Source: Desulfotomaculum sp. (GTDB lineage: Bacteria; Bacillota; Desulfotomaculia; Desulfotomaculales; Nap2-2B). From it: a stretch of 64,000 nt of DNA. Positions within the stretch are counted from its first letter, which is position 1. Each line of letters opens with the position of its first letter. The stretch covers positions 1 through 64,000 of the forward strand of contig DMZI01000041.1 of assembly GCA_003485325.1 (NCBI GenBank). The letters run 5' to 3'. The position numbers and the translations under genes were made by a program. This document shows, one piece after another, positions 39,160 to 50,776 of this stretch. The notes beneath the pieces are model-generated. The model did not search any database. It saw only the letters and a list, made by a program, of their open reading frames with translations, and was not told the DNA's origin.

Positions 39160-39170
39160 AGTACCTCCGT

Positions 39171-39641
39171 TTACCATCTATAATGGGCAAATGCCCTGTT
39201 CGCTTCCGCCATCCTATGCGTATCTTCTCTCTTTTTTGCGGAAGCTCCGGTATTATTTGCCGCATCCATTATTTCCTGGGCCAGTTTTTCTTCCATGCTT
39301 TTTCCGCTTCGTTCCCGCGCATATTTTGTAATCCAACGGATTGCTAAAGTTTGCCTGCGTTCGGGCCGAACCTCTATGGGAACCTGGTAGTTGGCGCCTC
39401 CTACACGGCGGGCCTTGACCTCCAGAATTGGCATTACATTCTTCATTGCGCTTTCAAAAACTGAAAGTGGGCTTTTTCCCGCCTTTTGCTGAATAATTTC
39501 AAAAGCTCCGTAACAAATGCCTTCCGCTATGCTCTTTTTGCCTTTCAACATAATCTGGTTGATCAATTTTGCTACAGTTTTACTGTTATAGACGGGATCT
39601 GCAGCCACGTCTTTTCTGGAAACATTACCCCTTCTAGGCAT
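39171..39641 (-). CDS. rpsG: 30S ribosomal protein S7
   Basis: 156 residues. [40 protein letters not shown] and the ending [10 protein letters not shown] are diagnostic. It starts assembly of the 30S head. It lies 48 bases after rpsL and 11 bases before the fusA start. Confidence 0.97.
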   Translation of the reverse strand: MPRRGNVSRKDVAADPVYNSKTVAKLINQIMLKGKKSIAEGICYGAFEIIQQKAGKSPLSVFESAMKNVMPILEVKARRVGGANYQVPIEVRPERRQTLAIRWITKYARERSGKSMEEKLAQEIMDAANNTGASAKKREDTHRMAEANRAFAHYRW

Positions 39642-39688
39642 CCTTTCCCTCCTTCACTTTAAACTATACATATTTTTAGAATTATTTT

Positions 39689-40063
39689 TTACTTTTTAGG
39701 CCGCTTGGCCCCATACTTGGAACGGCTGCGGTTACGTTTTTGAACCCCCGCTGAATCTAGGGTCCCGCGCACAACATGGTACCTAACACCAGGAAGGTCC
39801 TTTACACGGCCTCCCCGGACTAAAACCACAGAGTGCTCCTGAAGGTTATGCCCAATTCCCGGGATATAAGACGTTACCTCAATTCCATTTACCAACCTTA
39901 CACGCGCTACTTTCCGCAACGCGGAATTTGGCTTTTTGGGAGTTGTGGTATAAACCCTTGTGCAAACCCCCCTTTTTTGAGGGCATTCTTTTAAAGCAGG
40001 CGCAGAGGACTTTTCAAGAATTTCCTCTCTCCCCCTGCGTATAAGCTGACTGATTGTCGGCAT
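39689..40063 (-). CDS. rpsL: 30S ribosomal protein S12
   Basis: 124 residues. [39 protein letters not shown] and [19 protein letters not shown] are diagnostic. The Lys residues in the loops TPKKPNSA and near [13 protein letters not shown], where streptomycin-resistance changes occur in other species, look wild type. GAGGAGGGG precedes ATG 40063; the longer open frame is not real. Confidence 0.97.
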   Translation of the reverse strand: MPTISQLIRRGREEILEKSSAPALKECPQKRGVCTRVYTTTPKKPNSALRKVARVRLVNGIEVTSYIPGIGHNLQEHSVVLVRGGRVKDLPGVRYHVVRGTLDSAGVQKRNRSRSKYGAKRPKK

Positions 40064-40089
40064 GCCCATGCCCCTCCTCTTTTTTGCGC

Positions 40090-40341
40090 TTATAAGTCTA
40101 GAATGGCTGCCACTGCGCATCCAACTTCTATGCCGCAGATCCTGCCAAGGCTATACATTGTTTCAACCTCAACAACCGGTATACCCTGACTTTGACAAGC
40201 CTGTATAATGACCTGGGTAACTTGTTTCTCGGCGTCGAGGGCTATATATACAACTTTTACCTGTCCCCGCTTAACAGCTTTTAAAGTTTGCTTAGAACCT
40301 ACTGTTTTTTTTTGAGACTGCTGAAGATCTGCTAAAGACAT
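40090..40341 (-). CDS. L7Ae-family ribosomal/K-turn-binding protein (YbxF/RplGB type)
   Basis: 83 residues. [37 protein letters not shown] and [20 protein letters not shown] match the L7Ae/L30e/S12e/Gadd45 family, as in Bacillus YbxF, which binds kink-turn RNA. Its cellular role is unsettled. It is always found between rpoC and rpsL in this lineage. GGAGG lies upstream of ATG 40341; the upstream 18 codons of open frame are unlikely. Confidence 0.92.
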   Translation of the reverse strand: MSLADLQQSQKKTVGSKQTLKAVKRGQVKVVYIALDAEKQVTQVIIQACQSQGIPVVEVETMYSLGRICGIEVGCAVAAILDL

Positions 40342-40460
40342 AAAACCCAAAAACCTCCATTGACACCTGTTAAAAAAGCAGGAATCAAAAGACACTTAAA
40401 TATGTTATCACCAGTTGCATATGTTGTCAACAGCTCAAAGGTTAAAATTTAAAAGCATTC

Positions 40461-43400
40461 CTAGCTATTTTTTTCATTGTGATCAGGTTCGTCAAGCACC
40501 TTTATGTGCCGGTAACGGCTCATCCCCGTGCCGGCAGGAACCAGTTTACCGATAATAACGTTTTCTTTTAAGCCCAGCAGCGGATCCAGTCTGCCCTTGA
40601 TTGCCGCCTCTGTAAGCACCCGGGTTGTCTCCTGGAAAGAAGCCGCCGAAAGGAAAGAATCGGTCGCCAAAGACGCTTTTGTTATTCCTAAAAGCATCGG
40701 TCTTGCCGTAGCTTCCCTGCCGCCAAGAGCTGTAACGCGTTCATTCTCTTCCTCTAATTCGAAAATATCAATTATACCCCCGGGCAGCAGTTCCGTGTCT
40801 CCCGCATCTTCCAGCTTTACTTTGCGAAGCATCTGCCGGATCATTACTTCAATATGCTTGTCATTTATTTCCACTCCCTGCAAACGGTACACCCGTTGCA
40901 CCTCTTGAAGCAGGTATAGTTGTACGCCCTGTGCGTTCTTTACTTTTAACAAATCATGCGGGTTTATTGAACCGTCTGTAAGTTCGTCTCCTATGCTCAC
41001 CTCGTTGTTGCTATCAACTTTGATACGCGCGCCATAGGGTACAGGATAGTTCCTTCTCTCGCCGTCTTTTGACGTAATTACAACTTCTTTGCGTTCTTTA
41101 TTATCCTGGATTTCTATAAACCCGTCTATTTCGGCAATAATTGACTGGCCTTTAGGGCGGCGGGCTTCAAAAAGTTCTTCAACCCGCGGAAGTCCCTGGG
41201 TAATATCCTCTCCGGCGACGCCCCCGGTATGGAATGTCCTCATGGTCAGCTGGGTTCCGGGCTCGCCGATGGACTGGGCGGCAATAATACCGACTGCTTC
41301 CCCAATATCAACAGGGGACCCGGTAGCAAGGTTTCGTCCGTAGCATTTTATACAAATACCGTAACGCGTCTTGCAGGTTAGAACCGACCGGATCTTTACT
41401 CTTTTTATTCCAGCTTGAACGATTTGTTCAGCTTTTCCTTCATCTATTTCCTCATCTCGCAGGACGATTATTTCACCGGTTTGGGGATCGATTATATCGG
41501 CAGCTGCAAGCCTTCCGACAATCCGGTTTTCCAGCTGTTCAATAACTTCAGCGCCGTCCTTGATTTCCTCAACCTCAATATACTGGTCTGTATGACAGTT
41601 ATCCTCACGCACGATTACATCCTGAGCAACGTCAACAAGACGCCTGGTCAGGTACCCGGAATCAGCAGTCCGCAGGGCTGTATCAGCCAGCCCCTTGCGG
41701 GCGCCGTGCGTTGAAATAAAATACTCCAATACGGTCAGTCCTTCTCTGAAATTGGCCTTAATCGGCATATCAATAATCCGTCCGGAAGGATCGGCCATTA
41801 AACCGCGCATCCCGGCCAACTGTCTGATCTGCTGAATATTACCGCGGGCTCCGGAATTAGCCATCATGTACACCGGGTTAAATTTTCCAAGGTTGTCAAC
41901 TAAAGCTTTGGTGACCTTCTCTGTGCTTTCGTTCCAAACGCTGATCACCTTCCGGTAACGTTCATCTTCTGTAATCAGACCCCGGCGGAACTGCTGCTCA
42001 ATGACTTCGATCTGCTCGTCGGCATTTTTCAAAACACTTACTTTCTCCTTGGGTATGGTCAGATCGGAGATGCTGATCGTAACCCCCGCCTTGGTCGCAA
42101 AACGAAAACCTATTTTTTTGATCCCATCCAGCAATGATGTTGTTGCTGCAAACCCCAATTTACGGTAACTAAGATCAACCAGCTTGCTCAGGCTCTTCTT
42201 ATCCATGGTCTGGTTTTGATAACCCAGTTCGTCCGGAACTACTTCGTTGAAGATCAGTCTTCCGATAGTTGTTTCCAGGTAACCGCCTTTTTTCTGACGC
42301 ACCTTTACCCTTGCCTGTATACCGGCCACTTCGTTGTAATATGCCATCACCGCTTCATCTTTATCTTTAAAGATCATATTTTCCCCCAGGGCGCCAGGTT
42401 TTTCTTCAGTAAGGTAATAACAGCCCAGGACCATATCCTGAGTCGGTACTGCAACCGGCCGGCCATCCTTGGGGTTTAATATATTATGAGCTGCAAGCAT
42501 TAATAGTCTGGCCTCCGCTTGTGCTTCCGAGGAAAGCGGAACGTGTACCGCCATCTGATCACCATCAAAGTCCGCGTTATATGCCGCGCATACCAAAGGA
42601 TGAATTTGAATTGCCCGGCCTTCTACAAGAACCGGTTCAAAAGATTGGATGCCCAAACGGTGAAGTGTGGGAGCGCGGTTTAACAGAACAGGGTGCTCTT
42701 TGATAACATCTTCCAGAACATCCCATACTTCCGGCTTGACTCTTTCCACCATCCTCTTTGCGCTCTTGACATTGTGCGCATAGCCCTTGCTGACCAGCCT
42801 TTTCATTACAAAGGGTTTAAAAAGCTCCAAAGCCATTTCTTTCGGAAGGCCGCATTGGTGCAGTTGAAGACTGGGACCTACAACAATAACGGAACGACCG
42901 GAATAATCAACACGTTTGCCTAAAAGGTTCTGACGGAAACGGCCTTGTTTTCCCTTCAGCATGTCGCTTAACGACTTTAAGGGACGGTTTCCCGGCCCTG
43001 TGACAGGCCTGCCGCGCCTGCCGTTGTCTATTAACGCATCAACGGCTTCCTGCAGCATGCGTTTTTCATTTCGGACAATTATATCCGGCGCGCCAAGTTC
43101 AAGCAGCCGCTTGAGGCGGTTGTTGCGGTTGATCACCCGCCTGTACAGGTCGTTTAGGTCCGAAGTGGCAAACCGTCCGCCGTCAAGTTGGACCATGGGA
43201 CGGAGTTCAGGCGGAATGACAGGAACCACGTCCAGAATCATCCATTCCGGCCGGTTTTCCGATTTGCGAAATGCCTCGACAACTTCCAGCCGGCGAATTG
43301 CCCTGATCTTTCGTTGTCCGGAAACTTCCCTGAGTTCCTTTCTCAGTTCATCGTCCAACTCCTCTAGATCAATTTCTTCCAGCAAAAGCTTGACGGCCTC

Positions 43401-43958
43401 CGCACCCATATATGCCCGGAAAGCATTTCCGTATCTCTCGCGGTTTTCCCGAAATTCAGTTTCAGTAAGCAGTTGTTTTTTAAGTAAAGGGGTTGCTCCG
43501 GAGTGAATGACTATATATGAAGCAAAGTACAATACTTTCTCAAGCGCACGTGGTGATATATCCAGCAGTAAACCCATCCGGCTTGGAATACCTTTAAAAT
43601 ACCAGATGTGGGATACAGGCGCAGCCAGTTCGATATGCCCCAGCCGCTCACGGCGAACTTTTGAACGGGTAACTTCAACTCCGCACCGGTCACAGACGAT
43701 ACCCTTATAACGTACGCGTTTATATTTGCCGCAATGACACTCCCAGTCCCGGGTAGGACCGAAAATTCTTTCGCAGAATAATCCGTCTCTTTCCGGTTTG
43801 AGAGTACGGTAGTTTATTGTTTCTGGTTTTTTTACTTCCCCGCTCGACCACTGACGGATTTGTTCGGGTGACGCTAACCCAATTCTAATGCGATCGAAGT
43901 CATTTAAGTCCAACAAGGAGCCCGCCCCTTTCTGTATTTTAGATACGTTTTTAGACAT
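40461..43958 (-). CDS. rpoC: DNA-directed RNA polymerase subunit beta'
   Basis: 1165 residues. Motifs: N-terminal zinc ribbon ([20 protein letters not shown], about 70-90), bridge to the clamp, catalytic Mg triad [12 protein letters not shown], rudder/lid, trigger-loop region ([19 protein letters not shown]) and second zinc site cysteines ([16 protein letters not shown]). It makes the active centre with RpoB. It follows rpoB by 54 bases. The sequence looks complete and uninterrupted. Confidence 0.98.
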   Translation of the reverse strand: MSKNVSKIQKGAGSLLDLNDFDRIRIGLASPEQIRQWSSGEVKKPETINYRTLKPERDGLFCERIFGPTRDWECHCGKYKRVRYKGIVCDRCGVEVTRSKVRRERLGHIELAAPVSHIWYFKGIPSRMGLLLDISPRALEKVLYFASYIVIHSGATPLLKKQLLTETEFRENRERYGNAFRAYMGAEAVKLLLEEIDLEELDDELRKELREVSGQRKIRAIRRLEVVEAFRKSENRPEWMILDVVPVIPPELRPMVQLDGGRFATSDLNDLYRRVINRNNRLKRLLELGAPDIIVRNEKRMLQEAVDALIDNGRRGRPVTGPGNRPLKSLSDMLKGKQGRFRQNLLGKRVDYSGRSVIVVGPSLQLHQCGLPKEMALELFKPFVMKRLVSKGYAHNVKSAKRMVERVKPEVWDVLEDVIKEHPVLLNRAPTLHRLGIQSFEPVLVEGRAIQIHPLVCAAYNADFDGDQMAVHVPLSSEAQAEARLLMLAAHNILNPKDGRPVAVPTQDMVLGCYYLTEEKPGALGENMIFKDKDEAVMAYYNEVAGIQARVKVRQKKGGYLETTIGRLIFNEVVPDELGYQNQTMDKKSLSKLVDLSYRKLGFAATTSLLDGIKKIGFRFATKAGVTISISDLTIPKEKVSVLKNADEQIEVIEQQFRRGLITEDERYRKVISVWNESTEKVTKALVDNLGKFNPVYMMANSGARGNIQQIRQLAGMRGLMADPSGRIIDMPIKANFREGLTVLEYFISTHGARKGLADTALRTADSGYLTRRLVDVAQDVIVREDNCHTDQYIEVEEIKDGAEVIEQLENRIVGRLAAADIIDPQTGEIIVLRDEEIDEGKAEQIVQAGIKRVKIRSVLTCKTRYGICIKCYGRNLATGSPVDIGEAVGIIAAQSIGEPGTQLTMRTFHTGGVAGEDITQGLPRVEELFEARRPKGQSIIAEIDGFIEIQDNKERKEVVITSKDGERRNYPVPYGARIKVDSNNEVSIGDELTDGSINPHDLLKVKNAQGVQLYLLQEVQRVYRLQGVEINDKHIEVMIRQMLRKVKLEDAGDTELLPGGIIDIFELEEENERVTALGGREATARPMLLGITKASLATDSFLSAASFQETTRVLTEAAIKGRLDPLLGLKENVIIGKLVPAGTGMSRYRHIKVLDEPDHNEKNS

Positions 43959-44012
43959 AAAACCTGAAGATGCTACTCCACTTAAAGACCTCTTTAAACT
44001 GCAAAGAAGCTA

Positions 44013-47000
44013 TTACTCTATTTCAGCTTCATCCTCCTCTTCTTCATCAAGAACAAGGTTATCATCAAAGGATTCATCAACGTAATCCTCTTCTTCGTCT
44101 TCATCACTAATATTTTCGTTAGGAAGGCTTCCTTTGCCGTATGCAGTTTCTTCAACATGCATGTCAAGCCACAGACCCTTTGCCGCCTCTGTGTTGTCTT
44201 CTTCAATTTCCATGATTTCGATTTCCTCATCATCTTCTGAAAGAACTTTAACATCCAGGCAAAGACTCTGCAATTCCTTCACCAGTACCTTAAACGACTC
44301 GGGAACACCCGGTTCAGGCACGTTTTCTCCCTTTACAATCGCCTCATAAGTCTTAACCCGGCCCAGGACATCATCCGATTTGACAGTTAAAATTTCCTGG
44401 AGAGTATAAGCAGCGCCATAGGCTTCAAGCGCCCAGACCTCCATTTCGCCGAAACGCTGCCCGCCAAATTGCGCCTTTCCTCCCAGAGGCTGCTGTGTAA
44501 CCAGTGAGTACGGTCCGGTTGAGCGGGCATGGATCTTATCATCAACCAGATGGGCAAGCTTCAACATGTAAACATATCCGACGGTAATCGGGTTATCAAA
44601 CGGTTCTCCAGTGCGGCCGTCATGAAGGACAATTTTCCCGTCCTCAGGAAGACCGGCCTTATTCAGAAACTCAAGAATCTCTTTTTCGCCGGCCCCATTA
44701 AAAACAGGGCTTGAAACGTAATAACCCATTTCTTTTGCAGCCCATCCAAGATGAGCCTCCAATACCTGCCCCAGATTCATTCTTGAAGGCACCCCCAGAG
44801 GGTTCAAAACAATTTCGACTGGTGTGCCGTCAGAAAGGAAAGGCATATCCTCTTCAGCCAGTATGCGTGCAATTACACCTTTATTTCCATGACGACCGGC
44901 CATCTTATCGCCTTCAGAAATTTTCCTTTTTTGGACAACGTAAACCCTGACCAGCCTGTTTACTCCGGGAAGAAGTTCATCCCCGTTATTCCTCGAAAAC
45001 ACCTTGACATCGACTACCTTGCCACCTTCCCCATGCGGCACGCGTAAAGAGGTATCCCTTACTTCACGCGCTTTCTCACCAAAAATGGCTCTCAATAAAC
45101 GTTCTTCTGCAGTAAGTTCTGTTTCTCCCTTGGGAGTTACTTTACCCACAAGAATATCTCCGGGACGGACTTCAGCACCTATACGGATAATTCCCCGGTC
45201 GTCCAAATCTTTAAGTATGTCCTCTCCGATATTTGGAATATCCCTGGTTATTTCCTCAGGACCGAGTTTAGTATCTCTGGCTTCACATTCATATTCCTCG
45301 ATATGAATTGAGGTGAAATAATCTTCTTTGACCAATTTTTCGCTTACCAGTATTGCGTCCTCATAATTAAAGCCTTCCCAGGGCATAAAAGCAACCAGCA
45401 CATTGCGTCCCAGAGCCAGTTCTCCTTGATCTGTTGAAGGACCGTCTGCAATTACCTGGCCGGTTTTAACACGTTGGCCTTTTTTAACTATTGCTTTCTG
45501 GTTTATACATGTTCCCTGGTTAGAACGGTTAAATTTTAAAAGCTTGTGTGTATTAACTGCGCCTTCGTCAGTCCGGATTAAAATTTCATTGGCCGTAACC
45601 CTCTCCACAACGCCGTCGCTTTTTGAAAGCACGACAACACCGGAATCGCAGGCAACCTTATATTCCACCCCTGTGCCAACTAGCGGAGCTTCAACTTTAA
45701 TCAGCGGAACAGCCTGGCGCTGCATATTGGCGCCCATCAGCGCACGGTTGGCGTCATTGTGCTCAAGAAAGGGAATTAAAGCTGAAGCCACACTGAACAC
45801 CTGCTTGGGCGAAACGTCCATATAATCAACCTTGGAATCAGGGACAACCATAATTTCCCCATGATACGAGCGCGCACTCACCCGGCCCTTGAAATAACCA
45901 TTTTCGTCAAGGGGAACGTTAGCCTGAGCAATTACGTTTTCCTCTTCCTCATCAGCAGTCAGATACCTGATTTCCTCGGTAACACGTTTGTTTTGTTTTT
46001 CTACTTTACGGTAAGGAGTTTCAATAAAGCCAAATGGGTTAACCCTGGCATAACAGCTTAAAGATCCGATAAGACCGATATTCGGACCTTCAGGGGTCTC
46101 AATCGGACAGATTCTTCCATAATGGGAATGGTGCACATCACGGACTTCGAAACCCGCCCTTTCACGGCTGAGTCCGCCGGGACCCAGTGCGGAAAGACGG
46201 CGCTTGTGGGTCAGTTCTGCAAGAGGATTTGTCTGATCCATAAACTGAGACAACTGACTTGAGCCAAAAAACTCCTTAATTGCGGCAACCACCGGACGGA
46301 TATTTATTAAAACCTGTGGGGTAATTACATCTATATCCTGGATTGTCATCCGCTCTCTGATTACTCGTTCCATCCTGGCCAATCCAATGCGAAACTGGTT
46401 TTGAAGCAATTCGCCAACAGAACGGACCCTGCGGTTACCCAGGTGATCGATATCGTCAACACGCCCTTCTCCATCCATCAGTTTCAGTAAATACAGCAAT
46501 GTTTGTATAATATCTTTGTGCGTCAATTCACGAATGAATTCACGGTTTGCCTCCCTTTGCCGCGATTTCAGATCGCCGGCAGGTTCGCCATCACGGTATA
46601 AAACACCGTGTTTTAGCTTCTTTTCGATCTTATATCTGCCAACATTGGCCAGGTCATAGCGTTTTGGATCAAAAAACAGGGAGTTAAGCAACGTGCGGGC
46701 GCTTTCAACAGCAGGAGGTTCCCCAGGTCTAAGCCGTTTGTAGATTTCAACCAGGGCTTCCTCTTCTGAATCAGTGTTGTCCCGTGCCAGAGTATCCTGA
46801 ATATGCACGTTTTCATTTAACAGTTCCATTATTTTAAGGTTGGGACCGTAACCCAGTGCCCTTATCAATACTGTTGCCGGTATTTTACGGGTACGGTCAA
46901 TACGAACAAAAATCTGATCATTTGCATCTGTTTCAAACTCCAGCCAGGCTCCGCGATTGGGAATAATCGTCGCAGTATAGATTTTTTTGCCCGATGTATC

Positions 47001-47441
47001 AATCTGTTCACCAAAATAGACACCGGGGGAACGAACCAACTGGCTGACAATTACGCGTTCAGCTCCGTTAATAATGAAAGTTCCTTTTTCAGTCATTAAG
47101 GGGAGGTCCCCCATAAAAACTTCCTGTTCCTTTACCTCACCGGTCTCCTTATTGATTAACCTCACTTTGACACGCAAGGGTGAGAAACAGGTAACGTCTC
47201 TTTCTTTACATTCTTCTTCCGAATATTTAGGTTCCCCTAACGAATAATCTAAAAACTCCAAAACAAGGTTCCCTGTAAAGTCTTGAACAGGAGAAACATC
47301 ACGAAATACTTCCCTCAGTCCTTCTCTTAAGAACCACTCGTATGAACCTTTTTGAATCTCAATAAGATCTGGCAGTTCTAAGACCTCTTTGAGTTCAAAA
47401 AAGCTCCATCGCTCCCTGGAACCCAAATTTAAAAGACTCAT
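44013..47441 (-). CDS. rpoB: DNA-directed RNA polymerase subunit beta
   Basis: 1142 residues. Recognisable: [20 protein letters not shown] at the start, the rifampicin-binding region ([20 protein letters not shown], then [20 protein letters not shown]) with wild-type residues, [19 protein letters not shown] and [20 protein letters not shown]. The last ~70 residues end in a strongly acidic tail (long runs of D and E after PNENIS). The gene starts a short leader downstream of a promoter and hairpin in the rplL-rpoB gap. Confidence 0.98.
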   Translation of the reverse strand: MSLLNLGSRERWSFFELKEVLELPDLIEIQKGSYEWFLREGLREVFRDVSPVQDFTGNLVLEFLDYSLGEPKYSEEECKERDVTCFSPLRVKVRLINKETGEVKEQEVFMGDLPLMTEKGTFIINGAERVIVSQLVRSPGVYFGEQIDTSGKKIYTATIIPNRGAWLEFETDANDQIFVRIDRTRKIPATVLIRALGYGPNLKIMELLNENVHIQDTLARDNTDSEEEALVEIYKRLRPGEPPAVESARTLLNSLFFDPKRYDLANVGRYKIEKKLKHGVLYRDGEPAGDLKSRQREANREFIRELTHKDIIQTLLYLLKLMDGEGRVDDIDHLGNRRVRSVGELLQNQFRIGLARMERVIRERMTIQDIDVITPQVLINIRPVVAAIKEFFGSSQLSQFMDQTNPLAELTHKRRLSALGPGGLSRERAGFEVRDVHHSHYGRICPIETPEGPNIGLIGSLSCYARVNPFGFIETPYRKVEKQNKRVTEEIRYLTADEEEENVIAQANVPLDENGYFKGRVSARSYHGEIMVVPDSKVDYMDVSPKQVFSVASALIPFLEHNDANRALMGANMQRQAVPLIKVEAPLVGTGVEYKVACDSGVVVLSKSDGVVERVTANEILIRTDEGAVNTHKLLKFNRSNQGTCINQKAIVKKGQRVKTGQVIADGPSTDQGELALGRNVLVAFMPWEGFNYEDAILVSEKLVKEDYFTSIHIEEYECEARDTKLGPEEITRDIPNIGEDILKDLDDRGIIRIGAEVRPGDILVGKVTPKGETELTAEERLLRAIFGEKAREVRDTSLRVPHGEGGKVVDVKVFSRNNGDELLPGVNRLVRVYVVQKRKISEGDKMAGRHGNKGVIARILAEEDMPFLSDGTPVEIVLNPLGVPSRMNLGQVLEAHLGWAAKEMGYYVSSPVFNGAGEKEILEFLNKAGLPEDGKIVLHDGRTGEPFDNPITVGYVYMLKLAHLVDDKIHARSTGPYSLVTQQPLGGKAQFGGQRFGEMEVWALEAYGAAYTLQEILTVKSDDVLGRVKTYEAIVKGENVPEPGVPESFKVLVKELQSLCLDVKVLSEDDEEIEIMEIEEDNTEAAKGLWLDMHVEETAYGKGSLPNENISDEDEEEDYVDESFDDNLVLDEEEEDEAEIE

Positions 47442-47484
47442 TCTACGCTACCAACCCCTTTGGAAATTTGTCAAAAAGAAACAA

Positions 47485-47521
47485 GGAAAAAGCAAGGTCC
47501 GGTTTAATTCCGATCCTCGCT
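47485..47521 (-). terminator. Hairpin (attenuator) between rplL and rpoB
   Basis: Read on the minus strand, AAGCGAGGATCGG pairs imperfectly with CCGGACCTTGCTT across a 6-base loop and is followed by a T run (TTTTT). It lies between rplL and rpoB, downstream of the proposed promoter. E. coli has a partial terminator in the same gap that lowers rpoBC transcription relative to rplJL; a similar role here is inference. Confidence 0.65.
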
Positions 47522-47609
47522 TTTTTCTCAAACGGAAGCGTTTCTACAATATTATCCCCCAAAATAATTTAGCAAATACAAGAAAACGTAAAAAAGGAAC
47601 TATCTATAT

Positions 47610-47638
47610 AGACTAGCACTTTATAATTTGGCTGTCAA
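47610..47638 (-). promoter_or_regulatory. Possible promoter of rpoBC
   Basis: On the minus strand TTGACA (47633-47638) is followed after 18 bases by TAGTCT (47610-47615). The -35 box is perfect; the -10 box is weak (three of six). A position ~170 bases before rpoB, just after rplL, suits a secondary promoter for the polymerase genes. Confidence 0.4.
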
Positions 47639-47656
47639 TATGTATGTATTTATAAA

Positions 47657-48043
47657 TTATTTTACGTCGACGCCGGCTCCCTGCTCTTCCAGTTTTTCCT
47701 TGATGGATTGCGCTTCTTCTTTGCTGATCTTTTCCTTCACAGGCTTGGGAACGTTATCCACAAGTTCTTTGGCCTCTTTTAATCCAAGGCCGGTAATCTC
47801 ACGAACCACTTTAATTACATTAATTTTCTTGTCTCCTACAGATGACAAAATAACATCAAACTCCGTCTGTTCCTCTTCTTCCACAGCAGGCTGAGCAGAC
47901 GCAGCCCCTGCAGCAGGAGCTATCATAGCGACAGGCGCAGCAGCGCTTACACCAAACTCTTCTTCAAACTTCTTAACCAGTTCAGCCAGTTCCAGAACTG
48001 TTAAACCTTTTACAGCTTCAACTATTTCGTTGACTTTAGACAT
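47657..48043 (-). CDS. rplL: 50S ribosomal protein L7/L12
   Basis: 128 residues. N-terminal dimerisation part ([20 protein letters not shown]), an Ala-rich hinge (about 36-55) and the factor-binding C-domain ([40 protein letters not shown]) are present. It forms the flexible stalk that recruits GTPase factors, bound through L10. It follows rplJ by 27 bases. Confidence 0.97.
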   Translation of the reverse strand: MSKVNEIVEAVKGLTVLELAELVKKFEEEFGVSAAAPVAMIAPAAGAASAQPAVEEEEQTEFDVILSSVGDKKINVIKVVREITGLGLKEAKELVDNVPKPVKEKISKEEAQSIKEKLEEQGAGVDVK

Positions 48044-48070
48044 TTACAATGCAACCCCCTATTTTAATTA

Positions 48071-48604
48071 TTAACCTGTTTCTCCGGCAGATTTTTGCCT
48101 GCGGATTTCTTCAATTACATAGACCAGATTTTTCAGTGAACCGCTTAAAACATTTACCAGTCCATAAACGGGTGCCTGCATGCCGCCTACAACTCTGCCC
48201 AACAAAACTTCACGCGAAGGCAGTTCGGCCAGTTGACGGACCTGCTTGTCCTGAATAACTTTCCCTTCCAATACGCCGCCTTTAATTACTAACTGTTTAA
48301 ATTCACGAGTTATTTCGATTAATAATTTTGCGGGTTTAACCGGATCGCCCTTGCAAAATGCAATCGCAGTCGGTCCTTCAAGAATAGAGTCTAAATCTTT
48401 AAGGCCTATTTCTGTTGCAGCAAGACTGGTGAGAGTGTTTTTGGCAACCTTTAGTTCGCCGTCAATTTCCCGCAACTTACGGCGCAAACTGCTCATTGAT
48501 GCGACATCAAGTCCGCGAAAGTCGGCCAATATGGCAATTTTACTGTCCTTTAATTTATCTCTGATTTCATTTATAATTTTTTGTTTTTCATCTCTGGAAG
48601 GCAT
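48071..48604 (-). CDS. rplJ: 50S ribosomal protein L10
   Basis: 177 residues. MPSRDEKQKIINEIRDKLKD, ILADFRGLDVASMSSLRRKL and VAKNTLTSLAATEIGL are diagnostic. The C-terminal helix carries L7/L12 dimers. It is expected to control its own operon by binding the leader RNA found upstream. GGAGGAGG lies just before the ATG. The 5' untranslated part is unusually long because a repeat has inserted in it. Confidence 0.97.
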   Translation of the reverse strand: MPSRDEKQKIINEIRDKLKDSKIAILADFRGLDVASMSSLRRKLREIDGELKVAKNTLTSLAATEIGLKDLDSILEGPTAIAFCKGDPVKPAKLLIEITREFKQLVIKGGVLEGKVIQDKQVRQLAELPSREVLLGRVVGGMQAPVYGLVNVLSGSLKNLVYVIEEIRRQKSAGETG

Positions 48605-48754
48605 TCTTCTTCAATCACCTCCTCCAAAATATTTCACAGTATTAGCTCTCTTGAAAATTAACTTGCGCTAGAGAGGTCAACTGCCTACGTGCTAATGTTC
48701 GCCTCTTATACTTGTACGAACTCGTTCACCCTCGGGCTCGGTCAAAACCCGGCA

Positions 48755-48846
48755 TATACGCCTCAAACACTTCCCTCGCTTATCCTCGGGTTCACTCATT
48801 CTTTTAATGAAGGTCAAAATCGTACTTGAGGCATTGCCCTCCCTTT
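48755..48846 (-). repeat. Dispersed ~92-bp repeat, copy B (in the rplJ leader)
   Basis: The minus strand matches copy A at 4011-4102 over the whole length with about ten mismatches. Here the inverted ends are perfect: GCCTCAA near the 5' end and TTGAGGC near the 3' end, about 55 bases apart, with further partial pairing outside (GGCAAT against GGCATATAC). It lies between the L10 terminator hairpin and rplJ, so it is transcribed as part of the rplJL mRNA. An 85-codon frame crosses it (48692-48949) but also runs through the leader hairpin and has no ribosome site. Confidence 0.75.
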
Positions 48847-48861
48847 GCTGATAAATTTTCA

Positions 48862-48990
48862 AATTAAAAAGCCTCTGATTTAACCAGAGGCCTGCCGTTT
48901 CCAATAGAAAACATACTAAGATTTTAGGCCTCGGTTGGCGGTTCTTCACCTTTAGGTCTTTACGACACCAACTGTCAATAGCTCATTTTG
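48862..48990 (-). promoter_or_regulatory. L10 leader: autoregulatory attenuator of rplJ-rplL
   Basis: Downstream of rplA the minus strand carries the L10-binding-type segment (GTAAAGACC, AAGGTG, then CCAACCGAGG) followed by two competing structures. The antiterminator arm CCGAGGCCT (48926-48934) can pair with AGGCCTCTGG (48884-48893). The same stretch is the 5' half of a terminator stem GCCTCTG/CAGAGGC (48871-48877 with 48885-48891) followed by TTTTT. In the known L10 leaders of Bacillota, excess L10-L12 binding favours the terminator. The resemblance to the consensus is by eye. Confidence 0.75.
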
Positions 48991-49008
48991 TTTAAACAGT
49001 TTTATTTT

Positions 49009-49707
49009 TTAAGCTGGAAGCTTCAGGGCGTTTACTTTAATTCCAGGTCCCATGGTTGAACATACGTAGATCCCTTTAATATATTGCCCCTTTGCTGCGG
49101 CAGGCTTAACTTTAACCAATTGATCCAGCAAAGCATCCAGATTCTCAACAAGCTTTTCAGTATTAAATGATACTCTTCCTATTGGAACATGTATGATTCC
49201 TGCTTTATCAACACGGTATTCTATCTTTCCGGCCTTTACCTCATGGACGGCTCTGGTCACATCAGGAGTGACCGTACCTGTCTTCGGGTTTGGCATAAGT
49301 CCGCGCGGGCCAAGGATACGCCCCAATTTGCTTACCATACTCATCATATCCGGGGTAGCTATGGCAACTTCGAAATCAAGCCATCCCTGCTGCTGAATTT
49401 TTTCGACAATATCTTCAGCGCCAACAAAGTCGGCCCCTGCATCAAGCGCTTCTTTTGCCTTGTCATCCCTCGCAAACACCAGAACCGATCTTGTCCTGCC
49501 GGTTCCATTAGGTAAAACCATTGCCCCCCTGACCTGCTGATCGGCATGACGGGGATCTACACCAAGTTTGACAACTGCCTCAACTGTTTCGTCAAATTTG
49601 GCCTTGGCCAGCTGTTTTACCAACTCCAAAGCCTCTTTGGGATCATAAAGCATATCACGTTTGATCTGCTTGCTGGCTTCCTGATAATTTTTACCTCTTT
49701 TAGGCAT
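49009..49707 (-). CDS. rplA: 50S ribosomal protein L1
   Basis: 232 residues. [53 protein letters not shown] and [20 protein letters not shown] are diagnostic. It forms the mobile stalk at the E site. It follows rplK by 16 bases. Confidence 0.97.
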   Translation of the reverse strand: MPKRGKNYQEASKQIKRDMLYDPKEALELVKQLAKAKFDETVEAVVKLGVDPRHADQQVRGAMVLPNGTGRTRSVLVFARDDKAKEALDAGADFVGAEDIVEKIQQQGWLDFEVAIATPDMMSMVSKLGRILGPRGLMPNPKTGTVTPDVTRAVHEVKAGKIEYRVDKAGIIHVPIGRVSFNTEKLVENLDALLDQLVKVKPAAAKGQYIKGIYVCSTMGPGIKVNALKLPA

Positions 49708-49723
49708 TTACCCGATTCACTCC

Positions 49724-50152
49724 TTAAACAACTTCAATACCCATACTCCTGGCTGTTCCTTCAACCATACGTACAGCTGCCTCTATAGTATTTGCGTTAA
49801 GATCCTGCATTTTTGCCTGAGCGATTTCACGAACTTTAGCAGCCGGTATCCGGGCAACCTTTTTCCTGTTCGGTTCTCCGGAAGCCTTTTCAATATTTGC
49901 CGCTTTCTTTAATAAAACCGATGCAGGTGGTGTTTTGCAGATAAAAGTAAAGCTCCTATCTTCAAAAACAGTAATTTCTACCGGTACAATCAGCCCAACC
50001 TGAGCAGCCGTCCTCTCGTTATAGTCTTTAACAAAAGCCATAATATTTACCCCGTGTTGCCCTAACGCCGGACCTACTGGAGGGGCTGGCGTTGCCTTGC
50101 CGGCAGGAACCTGGAGTTTCACTACTGCGACTACCTTCTTTTTACGTGCCAT
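49724..50152 (-). CDS. rplK: 50S ribosomal protein L11
   Basis: 142 residues. [38 protein letters not shown] and the ending [14 protein letters not shown] are diagnostic. It builds the GTPase-associated centre with L10 and is the thiostrepton target region. The usual start MARKKK at 50152 is preferred over an ATG four codons upstream. Confidence 0.97.
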   Translation of the reverse strand: MARKKKVVAVVKLQVPAGKATPAPPVGPALGQHGVNIMAFVKDYNERTAAQVGLIVPVEITVFEDRSFTFICKTPPASVLLKKAANIEKASGEPNRKKVARIPAAKVREIAQAKMQDLNANTIEAAVRMVEGTARSMGIEVV

Positions 50153-50209
50153 TTTTATAAACACCTCCCGTCATATGTACTTAACAGCACTCCAATTTGT
50201 ATAAATTCC

Positions 50210-50737
50210 CTAGCTTATTTTCTCCACCTGTGCAAAATCCAATTCTACGGGGGTTTCCCGCCCGAACATCGAAATCTTAACTTTCAGTTTATATTTATCC
50301 GGGTGAACTTCTTCGACGATACCAATAAAGTCCTCAAAAGGCCCCGATTTAACCCTGATATTTTGCCCAATCGCAAGATCAACCCGTATCCTGATCTCCT
50401 CCACTCCCATTTGACGCATAACTTGCACGGCTTCTTCTTCAGTCAAAGGAATGGGTTTTGAACCCGAGCCGACAAATCCTGTAACTCCTGGGGTGTTACG
50501 GACGACATACCATGAATCATCGCCCATAACCATTTCAACAAGAACATAACCCGGAAAAATCTTTCTCTTGTTGATTTTTCTTTTGCCATCCTTGAATTCT
50601 AATTCGTCTTCCATGGGAACAATTATACGGAAAATCTTATCTTCCATATTCATGGATTCGATTCTTTTTTCAAGGTTTGCCTTTACCTTGTTTTCATAAC
50701 CGGAATAAGTATGGATCACATACCATTGTTTATCCAT
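50210..50737 (-). CDS. nusG: Transcription termination/antitermination factor NusG
   Basis: 175 residues. NGN domain: QWYVIHTYSGYENKVKANLE, FPGYVLVEMVMGDDSWYVVR, NTPGVTGFVG. The C-terminal KOW domain is IRVKSGPFEDFIGIVEEVHP. It binds the polymerase clamp and couples transcription to translation or Rho. Order secE-nusG-rplK is standard. Confidence 0.97.
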   Translation of the reverse strand: MDKQWYVIHTYSGYENKVKANLEKRIESMNMEDKIFRIIVPMEDELEFKDGKRKINKRKIFPGYVLVEMVMGDDSWYVVRNTPGVTGFVGSGSKPIPLTEEEAVQVMRQMGVEEIRIRVDLAIGQNIRVKSGPFEDFIGIVEEVHPDKYKLKVKISMFGRETPVELDFAQVEKIS

Positions 50738-50776
50738 AAAAAGGAACCCTATAAAGGGCCCCCACCTCCCAAAGAA

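Noticed and set aside
48692..48949. 85-codon minus-strand frame in the rplA-rplJ gap
   Set aside because: It runs through the L10 leader hairpin and the dispersed repeat, has no ribosome site, and copy A of the repeat does not keep the frame. Best explained by chance in structured RNA.
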